This document shows positions 19,676 to 30,416 of a stretch of 64,000 nt of DNA, one piece after another. Position 1 is the stretch's first letter; each line of letters begins with the position of its first letter. The position numbers and the translations under genes were made by a program. This DNA comes from Qipengyuania sp. ABI-127-1 (lineage in GTDB: Bacteria > Pseudomonadota > Alphaproteobacteria > Sphingomonadales > Sphingomonadaceae), in assembly GCA_022953095.1 (NCBI GenBank), contig JALJCR010000001.1:1336501-1400500 (forward strand), given 5' to 3'. The notes below the pieces were generated by a model that saw nothing but the letters and a program-made list of their open reading frames with translations, did not search any database and had not been told where the DNA came from.

Positions 19676-20689
19676 ATGAAACGTGTTCTGATCACGGGGA
19701 CTGCCGGCTTTATCGGCTACCATCTTGCCAAGCTTCTGCTTGCAGAGGGCTATGTTGTTCACGGCGTTGACGCCATGACGGACTATTACGATGTCAGCCT
19801 CAAGCGCAGGCGGCACCAAATGCTGTTGCAATCGCAAGGCTTCACCGCGACGGAATGCTGGCTTGAGGATTTGAACAGGCTTTCAAAAATTGCCCGCGAG
19901 TTTGAGCCGCAGGTGATTGTCCATCTCGCGGCCCAAGCCGGGGTGCGCTACTCGCTGGAGAACCCGCGGGCCTACCTCGACAGCAACATTGTCGGCACTT
20001 TCAATATCATGGAGATAGCAAGAGAAGTTCAAGTGGAGCATCTCCTCATGGCGTCAACCTCTTCCGTCTACGGCGCTAACGAGGACATGCCATTCAGTGA
20101 AACTGATAAGTGCGACACGCCCCTTACCTTCTATGCAGCGACAAAGAAGGCCAATGAGAGCATGGCACATTCCTATGCTCACCTTTGGAACCTGCCCACC
20201 ACGATGTTTCGGTTCTTTACGGTCTATGGCCCGTGGGGCAGGCCTGACCTGGCGCTTTTCAAGTTCGTTGACGCCATGCTCGATGGGCGACCTATCGATA
20301 TTTACAACCACGGAGACATGTACCGGGACTTCACTTATGTGGAGGATCTCGTCCGCGGAATTCGGCTACTTATCGATGCTGTACCAGTGCGCCCCGAAAG
20401 TTCCGAGGACATCGAGGATGGCGATAGCTTGTCGCCTGCTGCGCCCTATCGAATCGTCAACATCGGGAACTCCGAGAAGGTCAAGTTGCTTGATTTTATC
20501 GATGCGATCGAAGACGCGCTCGGGATCGAAGCGAAGCGCAATTATATGGAAATGCAAAAAGGGGATGTCCCCGCAACCTGGGCCGACGCCAGCCTTCTTA
20601 AAAGACTGACAGGATACCAGCCCCAAACGGATGTCCGAGCGGGCATCGATAGATTTGTGGCCTGGTTCCGCGATTACTACGGGAAATAG
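19676..20689 (+). CDS. UDP-glucuronate 4-epimerase-like protein (copy 2)
   Basis: A 337-residue NAD-dependent sugar-nucleotide epimerase closely related over its whole length to the copy at 5458. It keeps [40 protein letters not shown] and the [17 protein letters not shown] segment. It lies five bases before the TviB-like dehydrogenase and therefore may act on UDP-GlcA or on the N-acetylated uronate that enzyme makes. Codon choice is less GC-biased than in copy 1, which suggests a separate history. Confidence 0.9.
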   Translation: MKRVLITGTAGFIGYHLAKLLLAEGYVVHGVDAMTDYYDVSLKRRRHQMLLQSQGFTATECWLEDLNRLSKIAREFEPQVIVHLAAQAGVRYSLENPRAYLDSNIVGTFNIMEIAREVQVEHLLMASTSSVYGANEDMPFSETDKCDTPLTFYAATKKANESMAHSYAHLWNLPTTMFRFFTVYGPWGRPDLALFKFVDAMLDGRPIDIYNHGDMYRDFTYVEDLVRGIRLLIDAVPVRPESSEDIEDGDSLSPAAPYRIVNIGNSEKVKLLDFIDAIEDALGIEAKRNYMEMQKGDVPATWADASLLKRLTGYQPQTDVRAGIDRFVAWFRDYYGK

Positions 20690-20694
20690 AACGA

Positions 20695-21990
20695 ATGACT
20701 GCTACTGCCCCACTGCCTAATTTGGGAGACATCCGCATCGCGGTCATTGGCCTTGGATATGTTGGCCTCCCGCTTGCTGTTGAGTTTGGCAAGAAGCGCT
20801 CAGTAATTGGCTTTGACATCGACAAAGAGCGAATTGACGCACTGAAGAATGGGCATGATGCCACGCTTGAAGTAACTGACGATGAGCTCGCAGAAGCACA
20901 CGGGCTAGTCTTTGAGTCCGACCCCTCTGCTCTTAAAGATGCGAATTGCTTCATCGTCACTGTTCCAACACCTATTGACGCAAGTAAGCGGCCAGATTTG
21001 ACCCCGCTGCTCCGAGCTTCGGAAACGGTTGGCGGTGTGCTTAAGCGGGGCGATATCGTTATCTATGAATCAACTGTCTATCCGGGGGCGACAGAGGAAG
21101 ATTGCGTTCCTGTCTTGGAGAGAACCTCCGGACTAAAATTCAATGCGGACTTCTTTGCAGGATACAGTCCAGAGCGCATCAATCCTGGTGACAAGGAGCA
21201 CAGGCTCCCCACAATTCGCAAGGTGACATCTGGCTCAAACCCGGAAGTCGCTGAGTTGGTGGACAAGCTCTACTCGACGATTATTGATGCTGGAACATTT
21301 ATGGCGGAAAGCATTCGCGTGGCTGAGGCCGCGAAAGTAATCGAGAATACCCAGCGCGACATAAACATCGCCTTGATCAACGAGCTTGCAATTATTTTTA
21401 ATCGCTTGGGCGTCGACACGGAAGCAGTGCTTAAAGCGGCGGGTACAAAGTGGAACTTTCTGCCATTCCGACCAGGTCTTGTCGGCGGGCATTGCATCGG
21501 GGTCGATCCGTATTACCTGACTCACAAAGCCGAGGCAATTGGACATCATCCAGAGATCATTCTTGCTGGCCGCCGCCTAAATGACAGAATGGGAGCCTAT
21601 GTCGCGAACCAGATGGTCAAAGCCATGTTAAGGAAGCGAATACATATTGATGGTGCTCGGGTCCTAGTGATGGGCCTCGCATTCAAGGAAAATTGTCCTG
21701 ACCTGAGGAATACTCGGGTTGTTGATGTAATTAAAGAGTTAAGCGATTTCGGAATTCATGTTGATGTATACGATCCCTGGGTTGATCGAAGGGCTGCGCT
21801 CAAAGAGCACGATATAGAGCTTTTAATTAGCCCGACGCCGAGGACATACGACGGTATCATTCTGGCGGTTTCTCACGAAGAATTCAAGGCTCTTGGAGGG
21901 GCTGGTGTTCGCGCGTTCGGTCGCGAAACACACGTTTTCTATGACTTGAAGCATGTCTACTGCAAGGCCTCTAGTGACTTGCGCCTCTAA
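20695..21990 (+). CDS. TviB/WbpA-like UDP-N-acetylhexosamine 6-dehydrogenase
   Basis: A 431-residue nucleotide-sugar dehydrogenase that should oxidise UDP-GlcNAc or UDP-GalNAc to the uronate. It has [18 protein letters not shown] (Rossmann), [18 protein letters not shown], the [17 protein letters not shown] helix and the catalytic Cys in [12 protein letters not shown], then [15 protein letters not shown]. These motifs place it in the TviB/WbpO group rather than with Ugd. It follows the epimerase by five bases. Confidence 0.92.
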   Translation: MTATAPLPNLGDIRIAVIGLGYVGLPLAVEFGKKRSVIGFDIDKERIDALKNGHDATLEVTDDELAEAHGLVFESDPSALKDANCFIVTVPTPIDASKRPDLTPLLRASETVGGVLKRGDIVIYESTVYPGATEEDCVPVLERTSGLKFNADFFAGYSPERINPGDKEHRLPTIRKVTSGSNPEVAELVDKLYSTIIDAGTFMAESIRVAEAAKVIENTQRDINIALINELAIIFNRLGVDTEAVLKAAGTKWNFLPFRPGLVGGHCIGVDPYYLTHKAEAIGHHPEIILAGRRLNDRMGAYVANQMVKAMLRKRIHIDGARVLVMGLAFKENCPDLRNTRVVDVIKELSDFGIHVDVYDPWVDRRAALKEHDIELLISPTPRTYDGIILAVSHEEFKALGGAGVRAFGRETHVFYDLKHVYCKASSDLRL

Positions 21991-22050
21991 TATGCACGCT
22001 ATTTATTCTGGGCCTGCAAAAGACTTGGCAGCCGCCGGCGGCCGTGTGTG

Positions 22051-23424
22051 ATGAGTCATTTGTTCTGGCCTAGGCTGTTGGCTACATTCTCGAAAAACGG
22101 TTTGGCTCAAGCCGTGGGGATCGGCGTGACCCTTCAAGCTGCAAACATAATAGCGCTGCTTTTGAGCACGGCGATTTTGTCCCAGGAAATGGGAGTCGCT
22201 CATTTTGGTGCCTATGTACTGATAATTAGCGTCTTAACGTTGCTTTCAGTCGCTACCGTTTTTGGATTTCCGGCATTCTTGACGCGCGAGATTGCAGCAT
22301 CTCTAACCAAAAAGGGGGACTCGATTGCAGCATCTCTAACCAAAAAGGGGGACTCGAGTGTCGATCACGGGCCGGCATGGCTCAGCGGTTATGCCTTGTT
22401 GACTTCGGCAATATTCTTCGGATTGGCCGTACTTCTTGTATCAGCAATTCAGGCAATATTCCCTAAGGCGATGTTCACTTCTTTCTCTTGGTTCGCGTTC
22501 TCTTTAGTTTTAGGGCGTTCTTTCCTCGAAATTTCAGCGGGGGCTCTAGCAGGCCTCGGGCTGATAAGGAAAAGCCAAGTGGCGTCTCTTTTCTTACTCA
22601 ATGGGCCTTTTGTACTGTTCTTGATAGCTGACACGATGTTTCTGCAAAGGGAAATGACGGTCGACCGGGCTTTGTGGCTTCAGGCCACTTCTACTTGGTT
22701 GGGTTCGGCTGTTGGGCTTGTTTGGCTATGGCGCGGTTTGAGATCGTATGAGCTGGAGCTCAGCGCGAATATTTCGAGTTGGCTGAGATGCCTTCGTCTT
22801 TGCGCGCCACTTGCTTTGGCCAATGGTTTGGCGTCATTACAGCAAAACGTCGTATTCCTAATTTTGGGCGGGCTCCTATCCTCTGTTGAGGTCGGGATTT
22901 TTAGAATCGCAGAGAGGTTAAGCGCCCTCACACATTTTTTGCGATCCGCACTTCTCAATATCTTACAGCCGCAAATTTCGCGCAGTTGGAAAATGGGCGC
23001 CCTGCCCGATTTGGCGCAGCGCTTGCGGAAACTTTCTCTATTGAACGCCCTATTCAACATTGGGCTATTATTAGCATATTCCGCGATTGGCCTACTCTTA
23101 ATTGAAAAGATGTTTGGGGCCGAAGCAGTAGCAGCATGGCTTCCTCTCTTGGTGCTTTCTGCTGGCTACAGCATAGCTTCAGTTTTTGGGTTCAATGGCA
23201 TGTTATTGGCCATGACGTCCAATGCTGGATTGTTAACAAAGGTCTTGGCGATTGGCTTTGCGATATTGAGCCTACTGATTTTGGTCCTCACTCAGGTATT
23301 CGGAATCATGGGTGCTGCTTTAGCAACTTCAACATATACCATACTTATCGCGTTTGGTTTGTGGAGGTTTGCGATAGGCCGCAGTGGCGTCGACGCGGCC
23401 ATATTCCCCATTTTCATCAGATAG
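22051..23424 (+). CDS. Wzx-type polysaccharide flippase
   Basis: A 457-residue, very hydrophobic protein with about 12-14 predicted membrane helices, in the MOP/Wzx fold; it would flip lipid-linked repeat units across the inner membrane. LANGLASLQQNVVFLILG and the FNGMLLAM segment are typical. The start is uncertain: ATG 22051 follows GTG 22048 and has no clear ribosome-binding site. A perfect 33-bp in-frame duplication at 22291-22356 inserts 11 residues (IAASLTKKGDS twice) into a loop. AT content is much higher than in the core genes. Confidence 0.88.
   Translation: MSHLFWPRLLATFSKNGLAQAVGIGVTLQAANIIALLLSTAILSQEMGVAHFGAYVLIISVLTLLSVATVFGFPAFLTREIAASLTKKGDSIAASLTKKGDSSVDHGPAWLSGYALLTSAIFFGLAVLLVSAIQAIFPKAMFTSFSWFAFSLVLGRSFLEISAGALAGLGLIRKSQVASLFLLNGPFVLFLIADTMFLQREMTVDRALWLQATSTWLGSAVGLVWLWRGLRSYELELSANISSWLRCLRLCAPLALANGLASLQQNVVFLILGGLLSSVEVGIFRIAERLSALTHFLRSALLNILQPQISRSWKMGALPDLAQRLRKLSLLNALFNIGLLLAYSAIGLLLIEKMFGAEAVAAWLPLLVLSAGYSIASVFGFNGMLLAMTSNAGLLTKVLAIGFAILSLLILVLTQVFGIMGAALATSTYTILIAFGLWRFAIGRSGVDAAIFPIFIR
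22291..22356 (+). repeat. Perfect 33-bp tandem duplication inside the flippase gene
   Basis: Two identical 33-base units sit head to tail at 22291-22323 and 22324-22356, each coding 11 residues (IAASLTKKGDS). The frame is kept. Identity at third codon positions indicates a recent slippage event or one that can still change copy number. Confidence 0.95.
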
Positions 23425-23449
23425 CCGTATTACTGGGTTTATACACACA

Positions 23450-24253
23450 ATGATTGTATCCGATAATCATAAGTTTATTTTTATTCATATTCCGAAGTGC
23501 GGCGGAACTTCTGTCCGGACACTACTCGCTTCTTATGATAGTTGCGGGGGAGGCTTCACTGGAAAGATTGGGCCGCTGGGTCGGCACGAAGAGGTCGACT
23601 ATGTGCATTTGCCGCTCAATGTATTGAAAGAAAACTTTTCAGATATCTTTGCTAAGCTCACATATTACAAAAGCTTTGCGATTGTTCGAGATCCAATTTC
23701 TCGCTTTGGCTCAGCTCTCGGGCAATGGTTTAAGAATACTAAGAATGAGCATATACTTGAATGTAGCCCGGCTGCAATTGAGCTGGGAGCACGCTGTGTC
23801 CTTGACGACCTGATTTCCACCCCAGAGACACTAGCGCCGACCCTTATCCACTTCCGACCACAAAGCGATTTTATTTACTTTGATGGGTGCAAAATGGTTG
23901 AAAAAGTCTTTAGGCTTGAGAGTATTGAGGCGGCTCAATCAGAACTATCTGCATATCTTGGACTAAACCTTCCGGCTTTGCGTCATGAGAACCAGGCGCT
24001 GCAATTTCGAAGCCGAGCCCTCAAGCGGGCTGTTACGGCTCTGCGGCCCGTCGCAACACCACTTTGGCAAAATCTCCCAGTGCCGCTTAAGAGGCCTATT
24101 TATCATGCTTTACTCGCACCTCCAAAAAATGGAGAGTCAAGGCTCGTCAACGATCAGAGAACTGTCGTCCAAGTCTTGGAGGACGCTGGGTTAGTATCAG
24201 AGCTGGAAGCACTCTACGCTACCGATATTCAATTATATTCGAACACCGAATAG
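23450..24253 (+). CDS. Sulfotransferase family protein
   Basis: A 267-residue cytosolic protein with the PAPS-binding loop HIPKCGGTS at residues 13-21 and the 3'-phosphate motif AIVRDPISRF around residues 77-86, as in carbohydrate sulfotransferases of the HS2ST/Stf0-like groups. The ATG at 23450 begins MIVSDNHKFIFIHIPK; the frame upstream overlaps the flippase end. Placed between a flippase and a glycosyltransferase, it would sulfate the polysaccharide or a precursor. Acceptor unknown. Confidence 0.85.
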   Translation: MIVSDNHKFIFIHIPKCGGTSVRTLLASYDSCGGGFTGKIGPLGRHEEVDYVHLPLNVLKENFSDIFAKLTYYKSFAIVRDPISRFGSALGQWFKNTKNEHILECSPAAIELGARCVLDDLISTPETLAPTLIHFRPQSDFIYFDGCKMVEKVFRLESIEAAQSELSAYLGLNLPALRHENQALQFRSRALKRAVTALRPVATPLWQNLPVPLKRPIYHALLAPPKNGESRLVNDQRTVVQVLEDAGLVSELEALYATDIQLYSNTE

Positions 24254-24268
24254 AGCTAGGAAAATACT

Positions 24269-25393
24269 ATGCATGCCCAAGCACGTATTTTGCTGCTTTC
24301 GAAGTATCCCCGTAAGGGCGCAAGTAGCCGACTGAGATTTCTTCAATTTCTCCCAGGCCTTGAGGCGGAGGGATTCAAAATTAAACAGTCTCCTCTTTTC
24401 GATGACAACTACTTGCAGCGAAAGTACAATAAAGAAAGAATATCACTAATTCGTATTTTTGTTCTTTATTTGAGACGTGCATTAGATCTTTTTTCGGCAA
24501 AAGGCTATGATATATTATGGATTGAGGGTGAGATTTTCCCCTTTTTGCCTGCTTGCGCTGAAAGGATATTGGCTGCACTCGGCGTAAAGCTTATAATCGA
24601 TTATGATGATGCGATCTTTCATCGCTATGACTTGTCCACTTCGCGGCTCATTAGGGGGGTTCTTGGAAAGAAGATTCAGCAAGTAATGCGTGTGGCCACA
24701 TTGGTCACGGTGGGAAACGAATACTTAGCCGCATATGCACGTGCCGCGCCCGCGCCTAGTGTGGTAGTTATTCCAACGGTAGTTGACAAAGAAAGATACC
24801 GACCTGCCCTAAAAAGATCTCCGCAATTGGTGGTCGGTTGGATTGGCACGCCAGTCACAACGAAATACCTGCGAAAAATTGCTGTTGAACTTCAGGGTGC
24901 GTGCCGGAGGCACGGAGCGCGGTTAACTTTGATCGGTGCTGATCGAGCTGCGCGTGACCTATTCCCAGGTGATTTTCTCGAGATCTTAAGCTGGAGCGAA
25001 GCGGAAGAGGCAGCGATGCTTGCCGATATTGATGTTGGGATTATGCCACTTGAGACCTCTCCGTGGGAGGAGGGGAAGTGTGGTTATAAGATCATCCAGT
25101 ACATGGCGGCGGGTTCTGCGGTGGTCGCTTCATATACTGCAGCGAATGCGGCAATTTTGAAGCGCGGCAATTGTGGGGTTGTTGTGGATCAAAATTGCAA
25201 CTGGTTCGAGGCCCTCTCCTCACTTCTAAAGGATCGCAGCAATCTTGAAGCTCTGGGGCTTAATGGTCGGAAGGCAGTTGAAGAGGAGTACTCATTGCAG
25301 GCGCAACTTCCTAGAATCACGAGATTTATGACTGCAGTATCAAAAGGCGAGGATATTGATTCGGAGGCTGAGAGTACGTCATGTGCGGCATAG
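24269..25393 (+). CDS. GT4-like glycosyltransferase
   Basis: A 374-residue GT-B type glycosyltransferase. The N-terminal domain has [15 protein letters not shown] and [13 protein letters not shown]. The C-terminal donor-binding domain has [45 protein letters not shown] split around the E-x7-E-like region, typical of group 1 enzymes in polysaccharide loci. Donor and acceptor cannot be told. Its end overlaps asnB by 13 bases in another frame. Confidence 0.87.
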   Translation: MHAQARILLLSKYPRKGASSRLRFLQFLPGLEAEGFKIKQSPLFDDNYLQRKYNKERISLIRIFVLYLRRALDLFSAKGYDILWIEGEIFPFLPACAERILAALGVKLIIDYDDAIFHRYDLSTSRLIRGVLGKKIQQVMRVATLVTVGNEYLAAYARAAPAPSVVVIPTVVDKERYRPALKRSPQLVVGWIGTPVTTKYLRKIAVELQGACRRHGARLTLIGADRAARDLFPGDFLEILSWSEAEEAAMLADIDVGIMPLETSPWEEGKCGYKIIQYMAAGSAVVASYTAANAAILKRGNCGVVVDQNCNWFEALSSLLKDRSNLEALGLNGRKAVEEEYSLQAQLPRITRFMTAVSKGEDIDSEAESTSCAA

Positions 25394-27330
25394 CTGGCGT
25401 CTTTGATCGCCGCCTATCGTCGATAGAGGCAAATGGCGTTGTGGCCAGAATGAATGCCGTTCAACGCCATCGTGGTCCAGATGAATCGGGAGTTTGGCAT
25501 GGCGCTGACGGCTTGGGATTAACCTTAGGCCATACCCGCTTAGCCATTTTGGATCTTAGTGCAGCTGGGTCTCAGCCCATGGTGTCGAGAGACAATCGAT
25601 ACATTTTGGTCTTTAATGGCGAGATATATAATCATCGCAAGCTAAGAACCGAATTGTCAGGCGAGTTCAGCACACTACCGTGGAGGGGGCAGTCAGATAC
25701 GGAGACCTTGCTGGAATGCCTTAGCTTATGGGGCATCGATGCGACGCTCCAAAGACTAAATGGCATGTTTGCCTTTGCTCTTTGGGATCAAAAGCTTTCC
25801 GAGCTTACGCTTGCGCGCGATCGATTTGGTGAGAAGCCTTTGTACTATTGGGAGGAGGATGGACTATTTGTTTTTGCTTCTCAGGTCAGCGCGCTTAAGC
25901 AGCACCCCGCGTGGCGCGGTGAAATAGATCGAGATGTTTTAGCCCAGTACTTGCGTTTCAATTGCGTGCAGGCGCCCAACTCCATTTTTCGAAAAGTCAA
26001 ACAGCTACCCCCTGCCCATTTTGTGAGGTTCAGTGGCGAGACCGGTGTTGTCTCGATGCCGGACTGCTACTGGAACATTGGTGCTACATATGAAGCTTGT
26101 TCAAGAAATCCACTCCAGTGTGATGATGATGAATTAGCCGATAAGCTAGAGGCGCTATTACATGATGCTGTAGGCATGCGTATGGTCGCAGATGTCCCGC
26201 TTGGAGCTTTCTTGTCTGGTGGAGTCGACTCATCCACGGTCGTGTCCATAATGCAGGCCCAAAGCGAACGGCCGATTAGGACTTTTTCTTTGGGCACAGA
26301 TTCTGATGGATACAATGAGGCAGCCCATGCCAAGGCAGTGGCGAAACATCTCGGGACAGACCATACTGAATTTATTGTAACATCTAAAGACGCATTGGAT
26401 GTCTTGCCAAAACTGGCAGAATTTTGGGATGAGCCCTTTGCAGATTCGTCTCAGATCCCGACCCTGATGGTAAGCGAGCTAGCTCGAAAAGATGTTACGG
26501 TAAGTCTTTCTGGCGATGGTGGCGACGAACTGTTCGCTGGCTACAATCGCTATGTGACTGGTTATCGGCTTTGGCAAGTCATGCGCCCACTGCCTAGACG
26601 GCTACGCTTTATACTCGCTTCGCTTTTAGAATCCGCGCCTTCTGACTTCCTAACGAGGGCGCCAATCCTGGGACGAATTCCTGCGCTTAGTTCAAGTTTA
26701 AGCAAAATGGCCACCGTCTTGAGGCATAATGAGGTCAATGAGTACTTCCTCTCTCTTGTTTCTCAATTCTCCAACCCAAGCGAGCTATTGTTAAGTGCGG
26801 GCGAGGCGCCCTCGATTGCGAAGACGCCAGAGCATTGGCCGACCGAGTTGGGCGACTTTCGGGACGTAATGATGTTTTTGGATGCAGTGGGATACCTCCC
26901 CAACGACATACTTACGAAAGTTGATCGGGCCACAATGAGCACCAGCCTTGAAGGTAGAATCCCATTTCTTGATCATCGAGTGGCGGAGTTCGCTTGGCGA
27001 ATTCCAGTAAGGGAGAAGATTAAGAACGGTTATTCAAAATGGCCATTGCGCAAGGTCCTTTATCGCTACGTCCCATCTGAACTAATTGATCGGCCCAAGA
27101 TGGGGTTTGGAATACCAATCGAATATTGGCTCAATCATGACCTGCGCGATTGGGCAGAGCATTTACTCGATCCCAAGTTATTGAAAGATCAAGGATTTTT
27201 CAACGTTGGCCCAGTGCGGGCGCTTTGGGAGGATCACATTTCTGGGAGGAGAAAATGTCACCACCAGCTATGGACCATACTTATGTTCCAGTCTTGGCTG
27301 GATACACAAAAATTTGACTGTTCGGATTGA
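25381..27330 (+). CDS. asnB: Asparagine synthetase-like glutamine-dependent amidotransferase
   Basis: A 649-residue AsnB-family protein. Cys2 of MCGIAGVF is the class II glutaminase nucleophile; RHRGPDESG and FNGEIYNHR complete that domain. The synthetase half has the ATP pyrophosphatase P-loop [10 protein letters not shown] and [17 protein letters not shown]. Family members in O-antigen loci amidate uronic acids to uronamides, which fits the two uronate-forming dehydrogenases nearby. Plain asparagine synthesis is the alternative. Confidence 0.93.
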   Translation: MCGIAGVFDRRLSSIEANGVVARMNAVQRHRGPDESGVWHGADGLGLTLGHTRLAILDLSAAGSQPMVSRDNRYILVFNGEIYNHRKLRTELSGEFSTLPWRGQSDTETLLECLSLWGIDATLQRLNGMFAFALWDQKLSELTLARDRFGEKPLYYWEEDGLFVFASQVSALKQHPAWRGEIDRDVLAQYLRFNCVQAPNSIFRKVKQLPPAHFVRFSGETGVVSMPDCYWNIGATYEACSRNPLQCDDDELADKLEALLHDAVGMRMVADVPLGAFLSGGVDSSTVVSIMQAQSERPIRTFSLGTDSDGYNEAAHAKAVAKHLGTDHTEFIVTSKDALDVLPKLAEFWDEPFADSSQIPTLMVSELARKDVTVSLSGDGGDELFAGYNRYVTGYRLWQVMRPLPRRLRFILASLLESAPSDFLTRAPILGRIPALSSSLSKMATVLRHNEVNEYFLSLVSQFSNPSELLLSAGEAPSIAKTPEHWPTELGDFRDVMMFLDAVGYLPNDILTKVDRATMSTSLEGRIPFLDHRVAEFAWRIPVREKIKNGYSKWPLRKVLYRYVPSELIDRPKMGFGIPIEYWLNHDLRDWAEHLLDPKLLKDQGFFNVGPVRALWEDHISGRRKCHHQLWTILMFQSWLDTQKFDCSD

Positions 27331-27370
27331 AAAACGAGCTTCGATTTAGCACTATATTAAGAATTCATAG

Positions 27371-28636
27371 ATGAAGTTCTTCAAGCTTTTATTACTTCTA
27401 TTTCTAATGGCTTTAGCGTTTTTCGCGATTGTCATGCCGAACTCCTTTCAATTATCTACCGCTATATTGCTGGTGGTGTTCTTTGCTTTAGCGCTACTAT
27501 CGCGAAGGCTTTTCAGAATGCAGGCTAGGTTCACGCTAATGTTCTTGGCGGGCATCCTGATCACCTTGCTTTATGTTTTTTATGGGGAGCTGAACGGTGC
27601 TCCCGACCGAGCCCAGTGGCAAACTTTGGCAATTTATATCTTCTTTCCTGCGCTATGGATTTTTGCGGGTATGCTGGCGATCAGTACGTTAGGGAACGAG
27701 GGCTTAGCCAGGGCCATAGCGCTATTCTCATTGCCTGCATGTGCTTCGATTGCGATTTTCTTCTATCTTTACCTAACTTTCGGGCCAGACAGCGTGACCC
27801 TGTTTGTCGAAGAGGCAAATGTTAATTTACGGGGTACGACGGTCGCGGCTCGGATGCACGTTTATGCACCTCTAATATTTCTTTGCGGAGGAATATTCGC
27901 GGCACCCTCTATAATCTCGCAGGCCCATTTGCGGATAATCGCTGTTCTAGCCTTGACGTTCGCGATTTTGACCTCCGGTCGTAGCGCTTTGTTCGTCTCA
28001 CCGTTCATCGGCGTGACCATTCTTGCTATCGCGAGTTGGGCCGGCGGTATGAGTTCTCGCCTTATTTTTGCGGCGATCGTTTCGCTTCTCGTAGGGACTT
28101 TAAGCCTGATATATCTGGCTAGCTACTTCAATGTGTCAATTGACGATTCAATCAAGATTTACTTCGAAGATCTTTTGGCTTTGGGTGGTTCTGCGCGCAT
28201 GTCCCAGACAGAAGCACTTTTGTTGTCGTTTCTTGAGGGTGGCGGGCTTGGAGTAGGCCACGGAGTTTCGGCGGACCTTATTCGAGACTTAGAGAATCCC
28301 TGGCGCTATGAAATGATGATTCATGCTACGCTACATCGAGTTGGGCTGGTCGGTTTCATTGTCTATGTACTCCCGTTCGCCATTTATATCTTCGAAGCTT
28401 TTCGCGACTTGTTTCGTGATCGGCTTCCAGTATACCGGCGCTTTTGGTTGGGCGGCGGTTTGGCGGCCCTCATTTCTACAGCAACCAACCCTTATATCGA
28501 AGGCTTTGTGCTCCAGTGGATGTTCGTCTTTCCATTGTTGGATTGGTACATGAGAAGGCACCCAATGAGGGGACCAAACATCCAAACTCGACGGGGAATT
28601 CGACCAATTTCGGCTCTGAAACCCACCCATACGTAG
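27371..28636 (+). CDS. Wzy-like O-antigen polymerase (candidate)
   Basis: A 421-residue integral membrane protein with about 10-12 helices and a longer polar loop around residues 250-310, ending in a basic tail. Its layout and place between asnB and rfbC fit a Wzy polymerase, a family with little sequence conservation. No signature residue can be cited. AT-rich like its upstream neighbours. Confidence 0.7.
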   Translation: MKFFKLLLLLFLMALAFFAIVMPNSFQLSTAILLVVFFALALLSRRLFRMQARFTLMFLAGILITLLYVFYGELNGAPDRAQWQTLAIYIFFPALWIFAGMLAISTLGNEGLARAIALFSLPACASIAIFFYLYLTFGPDSVTLFVEEANVNLRGTTVAARMHVYAPLIFLCGGIFAAPSIISQAHLRIIAVLALTFAILTSGRSALFVSPFIGVTILAIASWAGGMSSRLIFAAIVSLLVGTLSLIYLASYFNVSIDDSIKIYFEDLLALGGSARMSQTEALLLSFLEGGGLGVGHGVSADLIRDLENPWRYEMMIHATLHRVGLVGFIVYVLPFAIYIFEAFRDLFRDRLPVYRRFWLGGGLAALISTATNPYIEGFVLQWMFVFPLLDWYMRRHPMRGPNIQTRRGIRPISALKPTHT

Positions 28637-28788
28637 TAATCGGACGGCCTACGGCTTTATCGATCGTGGGGATAACCAATGATATTGAAGTGTTCCCCGC
28701 CACTAGGAACGACAAAAACTTCTGAGTGATGAACGTGTTCGTACTCTTGATAAACTAAACACCAAAATGCTGACGAAACGAGTTGATA

Positions 28789-29358
28789 ATGCTGGTTCAG
28801 AACACCGAGCTAAAAGACCTCTTGATGATCACGCCAAAGCGCTTCGGCGATCACCGTGGTTTTTTTGCCGAGACCTACAGCGCCCGTGTACTGGCCGGAC
28901 ACGGCATCAAGGAGCAGTTTGTCCAGGACAATCACTCGCTCTCTGCGCAGATCGGCACGGTGCGCGGGCTCCATTTCCAGGCGCCGCCGCATGCCCAGGC
29001 CAAGCTTGTGCGCTGTGGGCGCGGGGCGTTGTTCGATGTCGCAGTCGATATTCGCAAGGGCTCCCCTACTTATGGCCAATGGTTCGGGGCCGAGCTGAGC
29101 TTTGAGAACGGACGGCAATTGTTCATTCCGGCCGGGTTCGCGCACGGCTTTGTCACCCGCACCCTTGACACTGAGATCGTCTATAAATGTTCGGACTATT
29201 ACGCGCCGGAGACTGAAGGCGCGTTGCGCTTTGACGATCCCGACATCGGTATTGACTGGGGTTTGGATGGGATCGATGTGGTCTTGTCCGAGAAAGACGC
29301 CGCTGCGGGTTCGCTCGCTGATTTCGACAGCCCCTTCACCTACGAGAGACCTTCATGA
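28789..29358 (+). CDS. rfbC: dTDP-4-dehydrorhamnose 3,5-epimerase
   Basis: The third enzyme of dTDP-L-rhamnose synthesis, 189 residues, cupin fold. It has [14 protein letters not shown], the catalytic His in VRGLHFQ, and [15 protein letters not shown] with [13 protein letters not shown] 28789 is chosen over an in-frame TTG six bases upstream. Base composition becomes markedly more GC-rich from here, which marks a module boundary. Its stop overlaps rfbB as ATGA. Confidence 0.96.
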   Translation: MLVQNTELKDLLMITPKRFGDHRGFFAETYSARVLAGHGIKEQFVQDNHSLSAQIGTVRGLHFQAPPHAQAKLVRCGRGALFDVAVDIRKGSPTYGQWFGAELSFENGRQLFIPAGFAHGFVTRTLDTEIVYKCSDYYAPETEGALRFDDPDIGIDWGLDGIDVVLSEKDAAAGSLADFDSPFTYERPS

Positions 29359-30410
29359 AAATCCTCGTCACCGGCGGCGCCGGCTTTATTGGTTCCGCAG
29401 TCATCCGGTTGGCGATCGGCCGCGGCCACAGCGTGGTCAATGTCGACGCGCTAACCTATGCCGCCTGCCTCGAGAATGTCGCCCCGGTCGCAGGCGATCC
29501 CGGCTACGCCTTCGAGCATGCCGATATCCGCGATCGCGCTGCGCTTGATCGCATCTTTGCCGAGTACCAGCCTGACGTGGTGATGCACCTGGCCGCAGAA
29601 AGCCATGTCGATCGCTCGATCGATGGCCCTGGCACGTTCATGGAAACCAACATACTGGGTACCTTCAACATGCTGGAGGCGGCGCGCAAATACTGGGTTG
29701 AGAACGATAAGCCGGAAACCTTCCGTTTCCACCACATCAGCACAGACGAAGTCTACGGCTCGTTGCCGCCTGATCCGGAGGTGCAATTCACCGAAGACAC
29801 ACCTTACGATCCGCGTAGCCCCTATTCTGCGTCAAAGGCGAGTTCGGACCATCTCGTTCGGGCCTGGGCCGAAACTTATGGCCTACCGGTGCTGGTGACC
29901 AATTGCTCGAACAATTATGGGCCTTATCACTTCCCTGAAAAGCTGATTCCGGTGGTCATCATTAACGCCCTGCATGGCAAATCGCTGCCGATCTATGGCG
30001 ACGGTTCCAACGTACGCGACTGGCTGTATGTCGAGGATCATGCTGACGCGCTACTTACGGTGGTCGAGAAGGGAGAGGTCGGGCGGACCTACAACATCGG
30101 GGGTGAGAACGAGTGTTCGAACCTTTCGCTGGTAAGAACGATCTGCGGCATCCTTGACCGGTTGCGTCCGTGTGATGACGGTTCGTCATATAGCGATCTC
30201 ATCACCTTTGTCTCTGATCGGCCCGGCCATGATGCGCGTTATGCGATTGATCCCAGCCGGATCCGCGAAGAGCTGGGCTGGCGGCCCTCCGTGACTGTCG
30301 AGGAAGGACTGGAACGGACCGTGCAGTGGTATCTGGAAAATGAGGACTGGTGGAGACCACTGATGAGCCGCCAAGGCGTGGGCCAGCGACTTGGCGGGGG
30401 CAAGAACTAA
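29355..30410 (+). CDS. rfbB: dTDP-glucose 4,6-dehydratase
   Basis: A 351-residue SDR-fold enzyme making dTDP-4-keto-6-deoxyglucose. [12 protein letters not shown] binds [23 protein letters not shown] with the catalytic Thr-Asp-Glu, and the [10 protein letters not shown] Tyr/Lys pair are all present, as is [17 protein letters not shown]. It is translationally coupled to rfbC. Confidence 0.97.
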   Translation: MKILVTGGAGFIGSAVIRLAIGRGHSVVNVDALTYAACLENVAPVAGDPGYAFEHADIRDRAALDRIFAEYQPDVVMHLAAESHVDRSIDGPGTFMETNILGTFNMLEAARKYWVENDKPETFRFHHISTDEVYGSLPPDPEVQFTEDTPYDPRSPYSASKASSDHLVRAWAETYGLPVLVTNCSNNYGPYHFPEKLIPVVIINALHGKSLPIYGDGSNVRDWLYVEDHADALLTVVEKGEVGRTYNIGGENECSNLSLVRTICGILDRLRPCDDGSSYSDLITFVSDRPGHDARYAIDPSRIREELGWRPSVTVEEGLERTVQWYLENEDWWRPLMSRQGVGQRLGGGKN

Positions 30411-30416
30411 GCCGAA

